Numbered from the stretch's first letter, positions 1 to 5,477 are shown. The stretch is DNA of 5,477 nucleotides from an uncultured Hungatella sp. (GCA_910577935.1 CAJTOT010000009.1:40631-46107), one strand, 5' to 3'. The notes: generated by a model from the sequence alone, not told the origin. Translations and numbers: made by a program.

Positions 1-192
1 AAGCGAAATCTGGAAAGCCCGGAGAAGGCTGTGGAACTGATACTGGAAGAACCGCTGAAGCTCTGCCGCCGCCATGGGTTCGCGGTGGCGGGGGACATCT
101 ATTCTGCCCAGAGGTTCTGTTCCACGGCCCAGGCTGAGAATTATATGGAAGAAGTGGTCATGATTCCGGTGGAAGACGTATCTACTCTCTGA
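1..192 (+). CDS. C-terminal fragment, possible effector-binding (GyrI-like) domain of a transcriptional regulator
   Basis: The frame is open from the first base of the window to a TGA at 190-192, giving the last 63 residues of a protein whose start lies upstream. The fragment reads as a helix (residues 7-26, rich in Glu, Leu and Lys), then a HGFAVAGDIYSAQRF strand-and-turn segment, and finally an EEVVMIPVED strand near the C-terminus. A helix followed by a 'xGDxY' strand and a terminal 'I-P-V/L' strand is typical of the end of the GyrI-like domains that bind ligands in MerR- and AraC-family regulators. That resemblance is from memory of the family and the fragment is short, so the assignment is tentative. 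No DNA-binding domain is visible. Its last 11 bases overlap the 3' end of the oppositely oriented protease gene, so no separate terminator fits between them. Confidence 0.5.
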   Translation, partial: KRNLESPEKAVELILEEPLKLCRRHGFAVAGDIYSAQRFCSTAQAENYMEEVVMIPVEDVSTL

Positions 193-1930
193 GGGAGAGA
201 AAGGAGTCGTAGAGATTCAAAGTGCCGTATCCCCATTCCCGGTTGGGGTATGTGTAGTTGGGATTTCTGCCTGCTCCCCGGGTCAGGGAGGTTTTTACCA
301 GATCTCCCCCGATATTAGGGTATGACCCGGCGGGGTACTGCCTGGAGTAAATGTTGGCGGCGGCTCCGGCCACATGGGCGGCAGCCACGGAAGAACCGGT
401 CATCCGGACCATAGGGTACTCTCCGGGGACAGAGGATATGCCGGGGCCGTACACGTCCACGCCGGGGGCAGCCAGGTCCGGCTTGACCCGGCCGTCTCTG
501 GTGTAGCCGCGGCTGGAGTGGATAAAGAGGCTGCCGTCCATATGATTGTAGGCGCTGACGGTGATGGGAAAGTCCGCGTTGCCGGGAGTCACGATGGTGG
601 TGTAGGGGTCTGCCTGAAGGAAATAGGTGTCGGGAGAGACGAACCCCTGGACAGGAAGCCACATGTGGTACGCGCCGGAGAACACGATGGTGGGGTACAC
701 CCGTATCCGCCATATGCCCGGAAGAGGATCGATGAACCGGAGGGCGGCCAGAAAGCTGCTCTGGGTTCCCAGGGCAGTGGCGTAGGACACGACGATGGCG
801 GTGGATTCCAGGGAAAATCTCACGGTGGTCTCGCTGCTGAGAGACAGGGGAACTCTCTGTATCACCTCTCCCGTGGGGGATACAAAGCCCACGGTGTAGA
901 TTTCCGGGGAGTCGGCCCACAGCTCGATGACAAATCCTTTTTCCTCATCACCCACCCTGAGTTCGATCTCGTCGAAATCCCCGGAGCCGTCTGCGGGACT
1001 GGCGGCGCGGCCGAGGTAGTGGTGGCGCAGCCCCGCCTCGTTGCCGGCGGGACAGACGGCGGTGACGCCCAGGAAAGAGCGGAGGCCGTTGAGGACTTCA
1101 CCTACGGGTGAGGCGCCGGTGTGTCCTCCGTAGTTGGTCCCAAGGCCCAGGCAGATCACCAGAGGCATGCGGTGGCGGCGGGCCAGCAGGGTGAGATAGG
1201 TGATTCCCAGCATGATGTCGTCGCTCTGGTAGGCATCTGCCCCGTCAGGTATCATATAGTAGTCTCTCAGGTATTGTTTCGCCGGCTTCAGCTTCACGAT
1301 GCCCAAGCTGCACCGGGGAGCCGCCCCGGTAAAGTCGGGGGACACGGACATGCCGCCTGCCGCGATTCCCGCCATGAAGGTGCCGTGGCCGTTGGTGTCC
1401 GTTGAGGGGACTATGGAAAGAGGGTCGTCGTGAAAGAGGGCGCGGTTGATATCCTCCTCCAGGTATTCTTTTCCGTAGAGGAAGGGAAACAGAAACGGCC
1501 GGTTGCCGGGAAGTTCGAATCCGCTGTCATCAGCCGTCTGGTCCCACAGCCCCAGAATGCGGGTGGTTCCGCCCGGATGGCAGAACAGAGGATTCTGATA
1601 GTCGATGCCGGTGTCGATGAGCCCCACCAGGACGCCCTCTCCGCTGGACCCGAGAGCGGGCTGGCGGAAGGTGGACAGGACGCCGGAGGCCTCCATGCTG
1701 GTGGTGTCCATAAGGCCGAACAGGGCGGGAACCGACTCGTAAGAGCGATTGGGAACGCCCAGGGGCAGGGCCTCTGCTAAAGGGACATAGTAGACGACAT
1801 AGGATTCATTTACAAAACTGATGCAATCCGTACCCAAAAGCCGGGACAGTTCTTCCAGGGTGGCCGAGCTGTGCCGGTAGATAAAATCAGCGTAATCCTG
1901 ACTTGCCACGTTGGCAGCGCATTTACTCAT
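182..1930 (-). CDS. S8 (subtilisin-family) serine protease, clostridial CspA/B/C-like
   Basis: This 582-residue subtilase has all catalytic elements: Asp106 in LIDTGIDY, His182 in TNGHGTFMAG, oxyanion Asn297 in PAGNE and nucleophile Ser514 in TGSSVAAAHVAG. The usual GTSMAAPHVAG here has Ser for Thr, Val for Met and Ala for Pro. Residues 1-90 form a prodomain-like region. A beta-rich insert (about 318-460) between Asn297 and Ser514 fits the jelly-roll domain of Csp proteases. Family-typical segments include LWDQT (128-132), VKLKPAKQYLRDYY (212-225) and LGLGTNYGGHTG (261-272). Csp proteases are known to process the spore cortex hydrolase SleC during germination, but many clostridial paralogues have no known role. 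There is no signal peptide or membrane segment, so export is not predicted. The ATG at 1930 is fixed upstream by an in-frame TGA two codons earlier (1934-1936). No strong ribosome binding site is visible. The gene is transcribed alone, divergent from lspA. Confidence 0.93.
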   Translation of the reverse strand: MSKCAANVASQDYADFIYRHSSATLEELSRLLGTDCISFVNESYVVYYVPLAEALPLGVPNRSYESVPALFGLMDTTSMEASGVLSTFRQPALGSSGEGVLVGLIDTGIDYQNPLFCHPGGTTRILGLWDQTADDSGFELPGNRPFLFPFLYGKEYLEEDINRALFHDDPLSIVPSTDTNGHGTFMAGIAAGGMSVSPDFTGAAPRCSLGIVKLKPAKQYLRDYYMIPDGADAYQSDDIMLGITYLTLLARRHRMPLVICLGLGTNYGGHTGASPVGEVLNGLRSFLGVTAVCPAGNEAGLRHHYLGRAASPADGSGDFDEIELRVGDEEKGFVIELWADSPEIYTVGFVSPTGEVIQRVPLSLSSETTVRFSLESTAIVVSYATALGTQSSFLAALRFIDPLPGIWRIRVYPTIVFSGAYHMWLPVQGFVSPDTYFLQADPYTTIVTPGNADFPITVSAYNHMDGSLFIHSSRGYTRDGRVKPDLAAPGVDVYGPGISSVPGEYPMVRMTGSSVAAAHVAGAAANIYSRQYPAGSYPNIGGDLVKTSLTRGAGRNPNYTYPNREWGYGTLNLYDSFLSLRE

Positions 1931-1958
1931 AACTCAGGTTCCAACAATCTTTTCTTTC

Positions 1959-1966
1959 ATTATATG
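1959..1966 (-). promoter_or_regulatory. Candidate -10 element (CATATAAT) for the Csp-like protease
   Basis: On the minus strand the sequence reads CATATAAT, about 28 bases upstream of the protease ATG. It contains a perfect sigma-A -10 hexamer (TATAAT), but the hexamer 17 bases upstream (TGGGTT, 1982-1987) is a poor -35. The form CATAnnnT also fits the -10 of the mother-cell sporulation factors sigma-E and sigma-K, which would suit a Csp-type protein. No clear sporulation-type -35 was found, so the factor remains undecided. Confidence 0.35.
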
Positions 1967-1988
1967 CAGAAAATGAATGATAACCCAC

Positions 1989-2017
1989 TGGACGGAAAAA
2001 GATAATCATAGTACAAT
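1989..2017 (+). promoter_or_regulatory. Sigma-A-type promoter of lspA
   Basis: A TGGACG -35 (1989-1994, four of six consensus bases) is separated by exactly 17 bases from a TACAAT -10 (2012-2017, five of six). Transcription would begin near 2024, just before the ribosome binding site at 2028-2034. This places the earlier in-frame start at 1977 upstream of the transcript. Confidence 0.6.
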
Positions 2018-2027
2018 GAATAAAAAA

Positions 2028-2034
2028 GAAGGAG
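2028..2034 (+). promoter_or_regulatory. Ribosome binding site deciding the lspA start
   Basis: GAAGGAG ends 8 bases before the ATG at 2043, the usual spacing in Firmicutes. It selects this start over the in-frame ATG codons at 1977 and 2016, which have no such site and lie within or upstream of the promoter. Confidence 0.85.
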
Positions 2035-2042
2035 ACGAGAAT

Positions 2043-2510
2043 ATGGCATTGATATTGTTAATTATGATCGTTGTTTTGGTGGATCTTGCCGTCAAATCTG
2101 CCATAGAAGGAGCCGATCCCAAAGATTTCCCAAAAGAGCTGGACTGCGCCGGGGGTTTTATAACCCTGCACCAGAGCCGCAACGAAGGACTTCCCATGGG
2201 GGCGCTTAAGGATAAGCCGGAGCTGGTGAAGCTCATTCCCCTTGTGGTGCTCTCGGCGGTGGCGGGGATTTTTCTGTGGCTTTTCCCGAGAAAGGGCCAT
2301 GCGGCGGAGAAAGTGGGCACCGCCCTTGTGCTGGGCGGAGGCCTGAGCAATCTCTATGACCGGATAAAGAGGGGCTACGTGGTGGACTACTTCAGCGTCC
2401 GGATTGAAAAACTGAAAAAGCTTGTGTTCAACCTGGGAGATATAGCCATCTTTCTGGGAGCGGCGGTTATGCTCGCGGCCGAGATTATGGAGACTGTCAG
2501 GGAGAGGTGA
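2043..2510 (+). CDS. lspA: Signal peptidase II (prolipoprotein signal peptidase), divergent form
   Basis: This 155-residue membrane aspartyl protease would remove the signal peptide from lipoproteins after lipid attachment, at the cytoplasmic membrane. Four hydrophobic segments are visible (about 2-19, 64-82, 90-104 and 130-148). Family signatures are Asp14-x-x-x-Lys18 in the first helix, Asn103-Leu-Tyr-Asp106-Arg107 in the third, then VVDY with Asp115, and FNLGD with Asp133. Asp115 and Asp133, 18 residues apart, match the catalytic pair in solved LspA structures. The normally conserved N-x-G-A-A-F motif is altered to N47-E-G-L-P-M-G, so this may be a second, lineage-specific LspA and not the housekeeping enzyme. 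The ATG at 2043 is chosen from its ribosome binding site and promoter. The gene has its own promoter and is followed by a hairpin, so it looks monocistronic. Confidence 0.85.
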   Translation: MALILLIMIVVLVDLAVKSAIEGADPKDFPKELDCAGGFITLHQSRNEGLPMGALKDKPELVKLIPLVVLSAVAGIFLWLFPRKGHAAEKVGTALVLGGGLSNLYDRIKRGYVVDYFSVRIEKLKKLVFNLGDIAIFLGAAVMLAAEIMETVRER

Positions 2511-2520
2511 GCCGGTTTTG

Positions 2521-2553
2521 ACCCGGGGGCTTTCATGCCCCCAGGTGCTATTT
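2521..2553 (+). terminator. Possible intrinsic terminator after lspA
   Basis: GGGGGC (2525-2530) and GCCCCC (2537-2542) form a perfect 6-bp stem with a TTTCAT loop. Outer ACC/GGT pairs (2521-2523 with 2544-2546) extend it across one C/A mismatch. It lies 10 bases past the lspA stop. The following stretch, GCTATTTG, is only a weak T-tract, so termination may be incomplete. Confidence 0.5.
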
Positions 2554-2580
2554 GACAAAAACCTGATTTTCATGTACAAT
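2552..2580 (+). promoter_or_regulatory. Near-consensus sigma-A promoter of the CorC-family gene
   Basis: A perfect TTGACA -35 (2552-2557) is followed after 17 bases by a TACAAT -10 (2575-2580, five of six). The predicted start near 2587 leaves a leader of about 31 bases. The -35 begins in the tail of the hairpin that follows lspA, so this is a back-to-back terminator and promoter. Strong constitutive transcription is expected. Confidence 0.8.
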
Positions 2581-2602
2581 ATCACCTAAAATATGGAAAA
2601 AT

Positions 2603-2608
2603 AAGGAG
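2603..2608 (+). promoter_or_regulatory. Ribosome binding site supporting a TTG start
   Basis: AAGGAG lies 9 bases before the TTG at 2618-2620. No ATG or GTG in this frame lies close enough to replace it, and the TTG start yields the expected N-terminus just ahead of the first membrane helix. Confidence 0.8.
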
Positions 2609-2617
2609 TGATATTTT

Positions 2618-3934
2618 TTGGATTCGAGTGACGTCATACAGTTGCTTACATTAATTATCTTATTGGCATTGTCGGCATTTTTCTCATCGTCGGAAACCGC
2701 GCTCACCACTGTGAACAAGATTCGCGTCAGAACCCTGGCCGAGTCCGGTGTCGAAAAGGCAGTTATCCTGTCGAAAGTCATCGAACAGCAGGGGAAGATG
2801 TTAAGCGCGATTCTCATCGGCAACAATATCGTCAATCTGACGGCCTCTTCCCTGATGACAACACTGACCATAAAGCTTTTCGGAAACAGAGCAATCGGTC
2901 TGGCCACCGGTCTGCTGACCTTACTTATTTTGGTGTTCGGCGAGATTACGCCAAAGACGCTGTCCACCATATCTTCGGAGGCTATGGCGCTGAGGAGCGC
3001 CGGCGTCATATATGCCCTGATGTGGATTCTGACCCCGGTGATCGTGGTGGTCAACAAGCTGTCTCTGGGAGTTTTGATGTTTTTAAAGGTGGATCCCAAC
3101 AAGAAGCAGGATATGATCACAGAGGACGAGCTGCGGACCATCGTGGAGGTGAGCCATGAGGAGGGGGTCATTGAGACAAAAGAGAAAAAGATGATTACCA
3201 ACGTGTTTGATTTCGGGGACTCTCTGGCAAAGGACATTATGGTTCCCCGGATCGACATGGTATTTGTAAATGTGGACGCGACTTATGATGAACTGCTGGA
3301 TATTTTCAGAAAAGAGCAATATACCCGCATCCCGGTGTACGAGGAGACCACGGACAATGTCATCGGGATTATCAATGTAAAGGACCTGCTTCTGATTGAG
3401 AACCACAAGGAGTTCAGCATCCGGGACTATTTAAGGCAGCCCATGTACACCTACGAGTACAAGAAGACGGCGGAACTGATGGTGGAGATGCAGAAGACCT
3501 TCTCCAACCTTGTAATTGTCCTGGACGAGTACGGGGCCACGGCAGGCCTGGTGACCCTTGAGGACATGCTGGAGGAGATCGTGGGAGAGATCCGGGACGA
3601 GTACGACCAGGACGAGATAAAGAGCGTGCAGCAGAAAGGGCCGGGGGAGTATTCGGTGGCGGGAGCCATGAAGATTGACGACTTAAACGAACGTCTGGGA
3701 CTGAACCTTGAGTCGGAGGACTATGATTCTGTCGGCGGTCTGGTGATCGGGCTTCTGGACCATCTGCCTGATGAAGGCGAGGAGGTCAGCGACGGCGGGA
3801 TACGCTTTATCGTGGAGAGCGTGGACAAAAACAGGATCGACCGGATACGCATGATTTTGCCGGAGGACAGTCAGGAGAAGGAAAGGGAGGATGACTCCTC
3901 TCCCTCCTCTGACGCTGCCGGCTCTGCCTATTAG
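2618..3934 (+). CDS. CNNM/CorC-family transporter (DUF21, CBS pair, CorC_HlyC domains; 'hemolysin family')
   Basis: This 438-residue protein has the three-part layout of the CNNM/CorC family. The N-terminal DUF21 membrane domain (about 5-190) carries FFSSSETALT (21-30), LIGNN-IVNLTASS (66-78) and GEITPKTL (108-115), with hydrophobic helices near 6-22, 64-84, 92-108 and 128-155. A CBS pair follows: the first repeat is at about 203-262 (DIMVPR, 206-211; YTRIPVY, 235-241) and the second at about 270-328 (VLDEYGATAGLVTLED, 301-316). A CorC_HlyC domain (about 342-416) ends the fold, followed by an acidic and serine-rich tail. Studied relatives act in Mg2+ (and Na+-coupled) export or resistance, with the CBS pair binding nucleotide. 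The 'hemolysin' name is historical and hemolytic activity should not be assumed. Translation starts at a TTG. The TAG stop overlaps the stop of the opposing gene. Confidence 0.93.
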   Translation: MDSSDVIQLLTLIILLALSAFFSSSETALTTVNKIRVRTLAESGVEKAVILSKVIEQQGKMLSAILIGNNIVNLTASSLMTTLTIKLFGNRAIGLATGLLTLLILVFGEITPKTLSTISSEAMALRSAGVIYALMWILTPVIVVVNKLSLGVLMFLKVDPNKKQDMITEDELRTIVEVSHEEGVIETKEKKMITNVFDFGDSLAKDIMVPRIDMVFVNVDATYDELLDIFRKEQYTRIPVYEETTDNVIGIINVKDLLLIENHKEFSIRDYLRQPMYTYEYKKTAELMVEMQKTFSNLVIVLDEYGATAGLVTLEDMLEEIVGEIRDEYDQDEIKSVQQKGPGEYSVAGAMKIDDLNERLGLNLESEDYDSVGGLVIGLLDHLPDEGEEVSDGGIRFIVESVDKNRIDRIRMILPEDSQEKEREDDSSPSSDAAGSAY

Positions 3935-4290
3935 CTCGAGACCCCTCCTATGATTCCGCTTCCCACACAGAACGCCAGCGTGGTGAGAAGGCGGGGAGTG
4001 TCGGAGGTGATTCCCTGGTGGATGGCAAAGGACGCTGCCAGAAGCACCAGAAAATAGGACAGTCCGGCCAGAAAGCCGCAGAAAAATCTGCGCTTCTGCA
4101 GCCGCTTTCCCATAAGGAAGCCTGCCAGGGCGCATGACAGAAGATAGATTCCGTTGACGGCAACGGCCACCTGGCTTTCTTTCAGGTGGAATTTGTACAG
4201 CGCGAAAGAAGTGGCGGCCAGCAGGAGACCGGAGAGAATATAGGAAAACAGCAGGGAATGAAGCAGGGCTCCGGGAGTGGAAGATTCCAT
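3931..4290 (-). CDS. TIGR04086-like small integral membrane protein
   Basis: Taken from the ATG at 4290, this is a 119-residue, very hydrophobic protein with four likely membrane helices: about 9-29, 42-61, 69-88 and 101-117. The pattern is helix 1, a short loop with FHLKES, helix 2 ending in AGFLMGKR, a Lys/Arg-rich turn (GKRLQKRR), helix 3 beginning FFCGFLAGLSYF, and a last helix ending in GIIGG. This pattern and length match the TIGR04086 family of spore-forming Firmicutes, from memory. Its biochemical role is unknown and no catalytic motif is visible. A TTG further upstream (4359) is in frame but lacks a ribosome binding site. The TAA stop overlaps the CorC-family stop, so the two genes are tail to tail with no terminator between. 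No convincing promoter was found in the AT-rich region 4303-4345. Confidence 0.8.
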   Translation of the reverse strand: MESSTPGALLHSLLFSYILSGLLLAATSFALYKFHLKESQVAVAVNGIYLLSCALAGFLMGKRLQKRRFFCGFLAGLSYFLVLLAASFAIHQGITSDTPRLLTTLAFCVGSGIIGGVSS

Positions 4291-4296
4291 AAAATG

Positions 4297-4302
4297 CTCC
4301 TT
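4297..4302 (-). promoter_or_regulatory. Ribosome binding site deciding the TIGR04086-like start
   Basis: On the minus strand AAGGAG sits 6 bases before the ATG at 4290. It selects the 119-residue product over a 142-residue form starting at a TTG at 4359. Confidence 0.85.
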
Positions 4303-4343
4303 GAAATTTTCTTGGTTTAATATATTCCCAGGGGAGTGAGGAT

Positions 4344-4388
4344 ATGTACAAGATTCCAAAGATTGTGGAGGTGCGGCAGAATGAATAA
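4344..4388 (+). CDS. Possible 14-codon leader ORF overlapping the diguanylate cyclase start
   Basis: ATG at 4344 opens a frame of 14 codons (MYKIPKIVEVRQNE) ending at TAA 4386-4388. A GGGGAG sequence (4331-4336) lies 7 bases before the ATG, a plausible ribosome binding site. The ORF contains the ribosome binding site of the next gene and overlaps its first 8 bases in another frame, the arrangement expected for translational coupling. Nothing in the peptide is recognisable. Such a short ORF can easily arise by chance, so this is a weak call. Confidence 0.25.
   Translation: MYKIPKIVEVRQNE
4367..4371 (+). promoter_or_regulatory. Ribosome binding site of the diguanylate cyclase gene
   Basis: GGAGG lies 9 bases before the ATG at 4381. 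It fixes the start and lies inside the short upstream ORF. Confidence 0.75.
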
Positions 4389-5477
4389 AGAAATAGCGGG
4401 GAAAATTAAGGGAGTGAAGATACAGACCCTGAACTGTGCCATGATCATAGCGGCGGCGGTTTTATATCTGACGCTGGTCTACGCTACCATCCAGGTTTCC
4501 CTCAGGTATGAAAAGCTGATCCAGGCTACGGAAGATTATATCATCTGCGGGGAGGACGCGGTTCTTGTAAAGGAAGGCTCCGACTATCTCACGGAACAGG
4601 TGCGCATGTACGTAGTCACCATGGAGCCATCCTATATGGAAGCGTATTTTGAAGAGAAGAACGTGAACAGGCGCAGGGAGAGGGCCTTGGAGGAACTGCA
4701 GGAATTCAAGGCAGGCCAGGAGGCGTACATCTATCTTCAGAAGGCGCTGGACAATTCCAACCAGCTGACCCAGACCGAGATCTATGCTATGAAGCTGATC
4801 TCCTGCGCCCAGGGATATGATGAGGCGTCTCTTCCCGAGGAGGTGCGGGGCATGGAGCTTCAGGAGAAAGACCGGCAGCTCAGCGCCCAGGAGATGGTGG
4901 ACAAAGGCAGAACGCTGGTGTTCGATCTGGGGTATCAGAACGCCAAGGCGCTGATTATAAGCAACACAGAGTATTTTCTGAACTCCATCATCGCGTGGAC
5001 CAGAGACAAACAGTCGGACAGCGCGGCGGCGCTTAAGAATATTATGGCCCGGCAGCGGGTGTGCATCATCATCCTGTTTGCCCTCAATGCCCTCAATTTC
5101 ATTCTTGTGGTCATGCTGATTGTGAAGCCCCTGCAGATATACATAAACTGTATCAAGGAGGAGAAGAGGCTGGAGATTACCGGCTCTTACGAGTTCAAAT
5201 ACCTGGCCCTGACGTACAACGATATTTATGAGGTCAACGCGGCCAACGAGGTGCTTTTGAGGCACAAGGCGGAGCATGACCCTCTGACAGGGGTGATCAA
5301 CAGGGGCGCGTTCGAGCAGATGCGGGAGCTTTTGAAGGCGTCCTCAGACCCCATCGCGTTTTTGATCATCGATGTGGACAAGTTTAAGACAGTCAACGAC
5401 GGGTACGGCCATGAGGTGGGGGACAGAATTCTTAAAAATGTGGCAAAGCAGCTGACGGAGGGATTCCGCGCGGAAGA
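4381..5477 (+). CDS. Membrane-anchored GGDEF-domain protein (putative diguanylate cyclase), cut at the window end
   Basis: The frame runs open from the ATG at 4381 to the last base; 365 codons are visible. A first membrane helix (about 18-40) and a second (about 226-249) enclose an extracytoplasmic region of some 185 residues that looks mostly helical, with SDYLTEQVRMYVVT (67-80) and YFEEKNVNRRRERALEEL (87-104). I recall similar segments from Lachnospiraceae GGDEF proteins, and a four-helix sensor bundle is likely. A short HAMP-like linker (about 250-290, starting at a Pro) leads to the GGDEF domain. Visible there are HDPLTGVINRGAF (299-311), FLIIDVDKFKTVND (327-340, with metal-site candidate Asp331) and GYGHEVGD (341-348). 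The family makes cyclic di-GMP from two GTP. The GGDEF signature and the inhibitory RxxD site lie beyond the window, so activity cannot be judged. The gene is divergent from the TIGR04086-like gene. Confidence 0.92.
   Translation, partial: MNKEIAGKIKGVKIQTLNCAMIIAAAVLYLTLVYATIQVSLRYEKLIQATEDYIICGEDAVLVKEGSDYLTEQVRMYVVTMEPSYMEAYFEEKNVNRRRERALEELQEFKAGQEAYIYLQKALDNSNQLTQTEIYAMKLISCAQGYDEASLPEEVRGMELQEKDRQLSAQEMVDKGRTLVFDLGYQNAKALIISNTEYFLNSIIAWTRDKQSDSAAALKNIMARQRVCIIILFALNALNFILVVMLIVKPLQIYINCIKEEKRLEITGSYEFKYLALTYNDIYEVNAANEVLLRHKAEHDPLTGVINRGAFEQMRELLKASSDPIAFLIIDVDKFKTVNDGYGHEVGDRILKNVAKQLTEGFRAE

Noticed and set aside
374..1111. Plus-strand open frame of 245 codons, with further ones at 1121-1405 and 1430-1780
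   Set aside because: They lie antisense to the well-supported Csp-like protease, have low-complexity Gly/Arg/His-rich translations without a recognisable fold, and arise from the GC-rich codon use of the real gene.
1977..2042. Longer N-terminus for LspA from the ATG at 1977
   Set aside because: This start precedes the -10 at 2012-2017 and adds a charged 22-residue extension unusual for LspA. The ATG at 2043 has a strong ribosome binding site.
2511..2617. Mg2+-sensing riboswitch ahead of the CorC-family gene
   Set aside because: The gap is 107 bases and the predicted leader only about 31, too short for an M-box. The space is filled by a hairpin and promoter.
2058..3258. Minus-strand open frames (2058-2585 and 2548-3258) antisense to lspA and the CorC-family gene
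   Set aside because: Both are opposite genes with clear family motifs, promoters and ribosome binding sites. Their translations show no domain.
4151..4189. Two adjacent inverted repeats (CCGTT/AACGG and CCACCTG/CAGGTGG)
   Set aside because: They lie within the TIGR04086-like coding sequence, have no T-tract, and the first is short. Most likely they reflect coding constraint and chance.
4291..4359. Longer N-terminus for the TIGR04086-like protein from a TTG at 4359
   Set aside because: No ribosome binding site supports it, and AAGGAG sits exactly before the ATG at 4290.
4462..5277. Minus-strand open frame of 271 codons
   Set aside because: It is antisense to the diguanylate cyclase, whose frame has membrane helices and GGDEF-domain motifs. 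The minus-strand translation resembles nothing.
1..5477. A multi-gene defence, biosynthetic or mobile system
   Set aside because: The genes sit on alternating strands with separate promoters and belong to ordinary core or envelope families. No terminal repeats, integrase, transposase, toxin-antitoxin pair or CRISPR array was seen.

Overview
This window looks chromosomal, from a spore-forming member of the Clostridia, most likely a Lachnospiraceae-type Firmicute. The evidence is a Csp-like subtilase, a TIGR04086-type small membrane protein, AAGGAG-type ribosome binding sites, sigma-A promoters of Gram-positive form, and a diguanylate cyclase with a sensor region of a kind I recall from Lachnospiraceae. 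No mobile element, CRISPR array, tRNA or rRNA was recognised. No stretch over about 110 bases lacks a gene.

Layout. (1) 1-192 (+) is the C-terminal end of a gene that resembles the effector-binding (GyrI-like) domain of a MerR/AraC-type regulator. (2) 182-1930 (-) is a complete S8 serine protease of the clostridial CspA/B/C type, with Asp, His and Ser catalytic residues all present; its 3' end overlaps the first gene by 11 bases. (3) 1931-2042 is a divergent intergenic region with a likely sigma-A promoter rightwards and a CATATAAT element leftwards. (4) 2043-2510 (+) is a divergent signal peptidase II (LspA), followed by a GC-rich hairpin that may be a terminator. (5) 2552-2580 is a near-consensus promoter, followed by a TTG-started CNNM/CorC-type transporter (2618-3934, +). 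(6) 3931-4290 (-) is a TIGR04086-like small membrane protein whose stop codon overlaps that of the transporter. (7) 4381 to the window end (+) is a membrane-anchored GGDEF protein, cut before its GGDEF signature and preceded by a possible 14-codon leader ORF.

The genes do not form one operon or pathway. Strand switches 1/2, 2/4, 5/6 and 6/7 make a series of mostly single-gene units, and lspA and the CorC gene each have their own promoter. The shared theme is the cell envelope: lipoprotein maturation, ion transport, small membrane protein, membrane signalling. The Csp-like protease is possibly linked to spores.

I found no convincing undescribed multi-gene system. The items most worth a second look are the Csp-like protease outside a recognisable csp/sleC locus, the altered N-x-G-A-A-F motif in the LspA, the two tail-to-tail gene overlaps, and the short ORF overlapping the diguanylate cyclase start.
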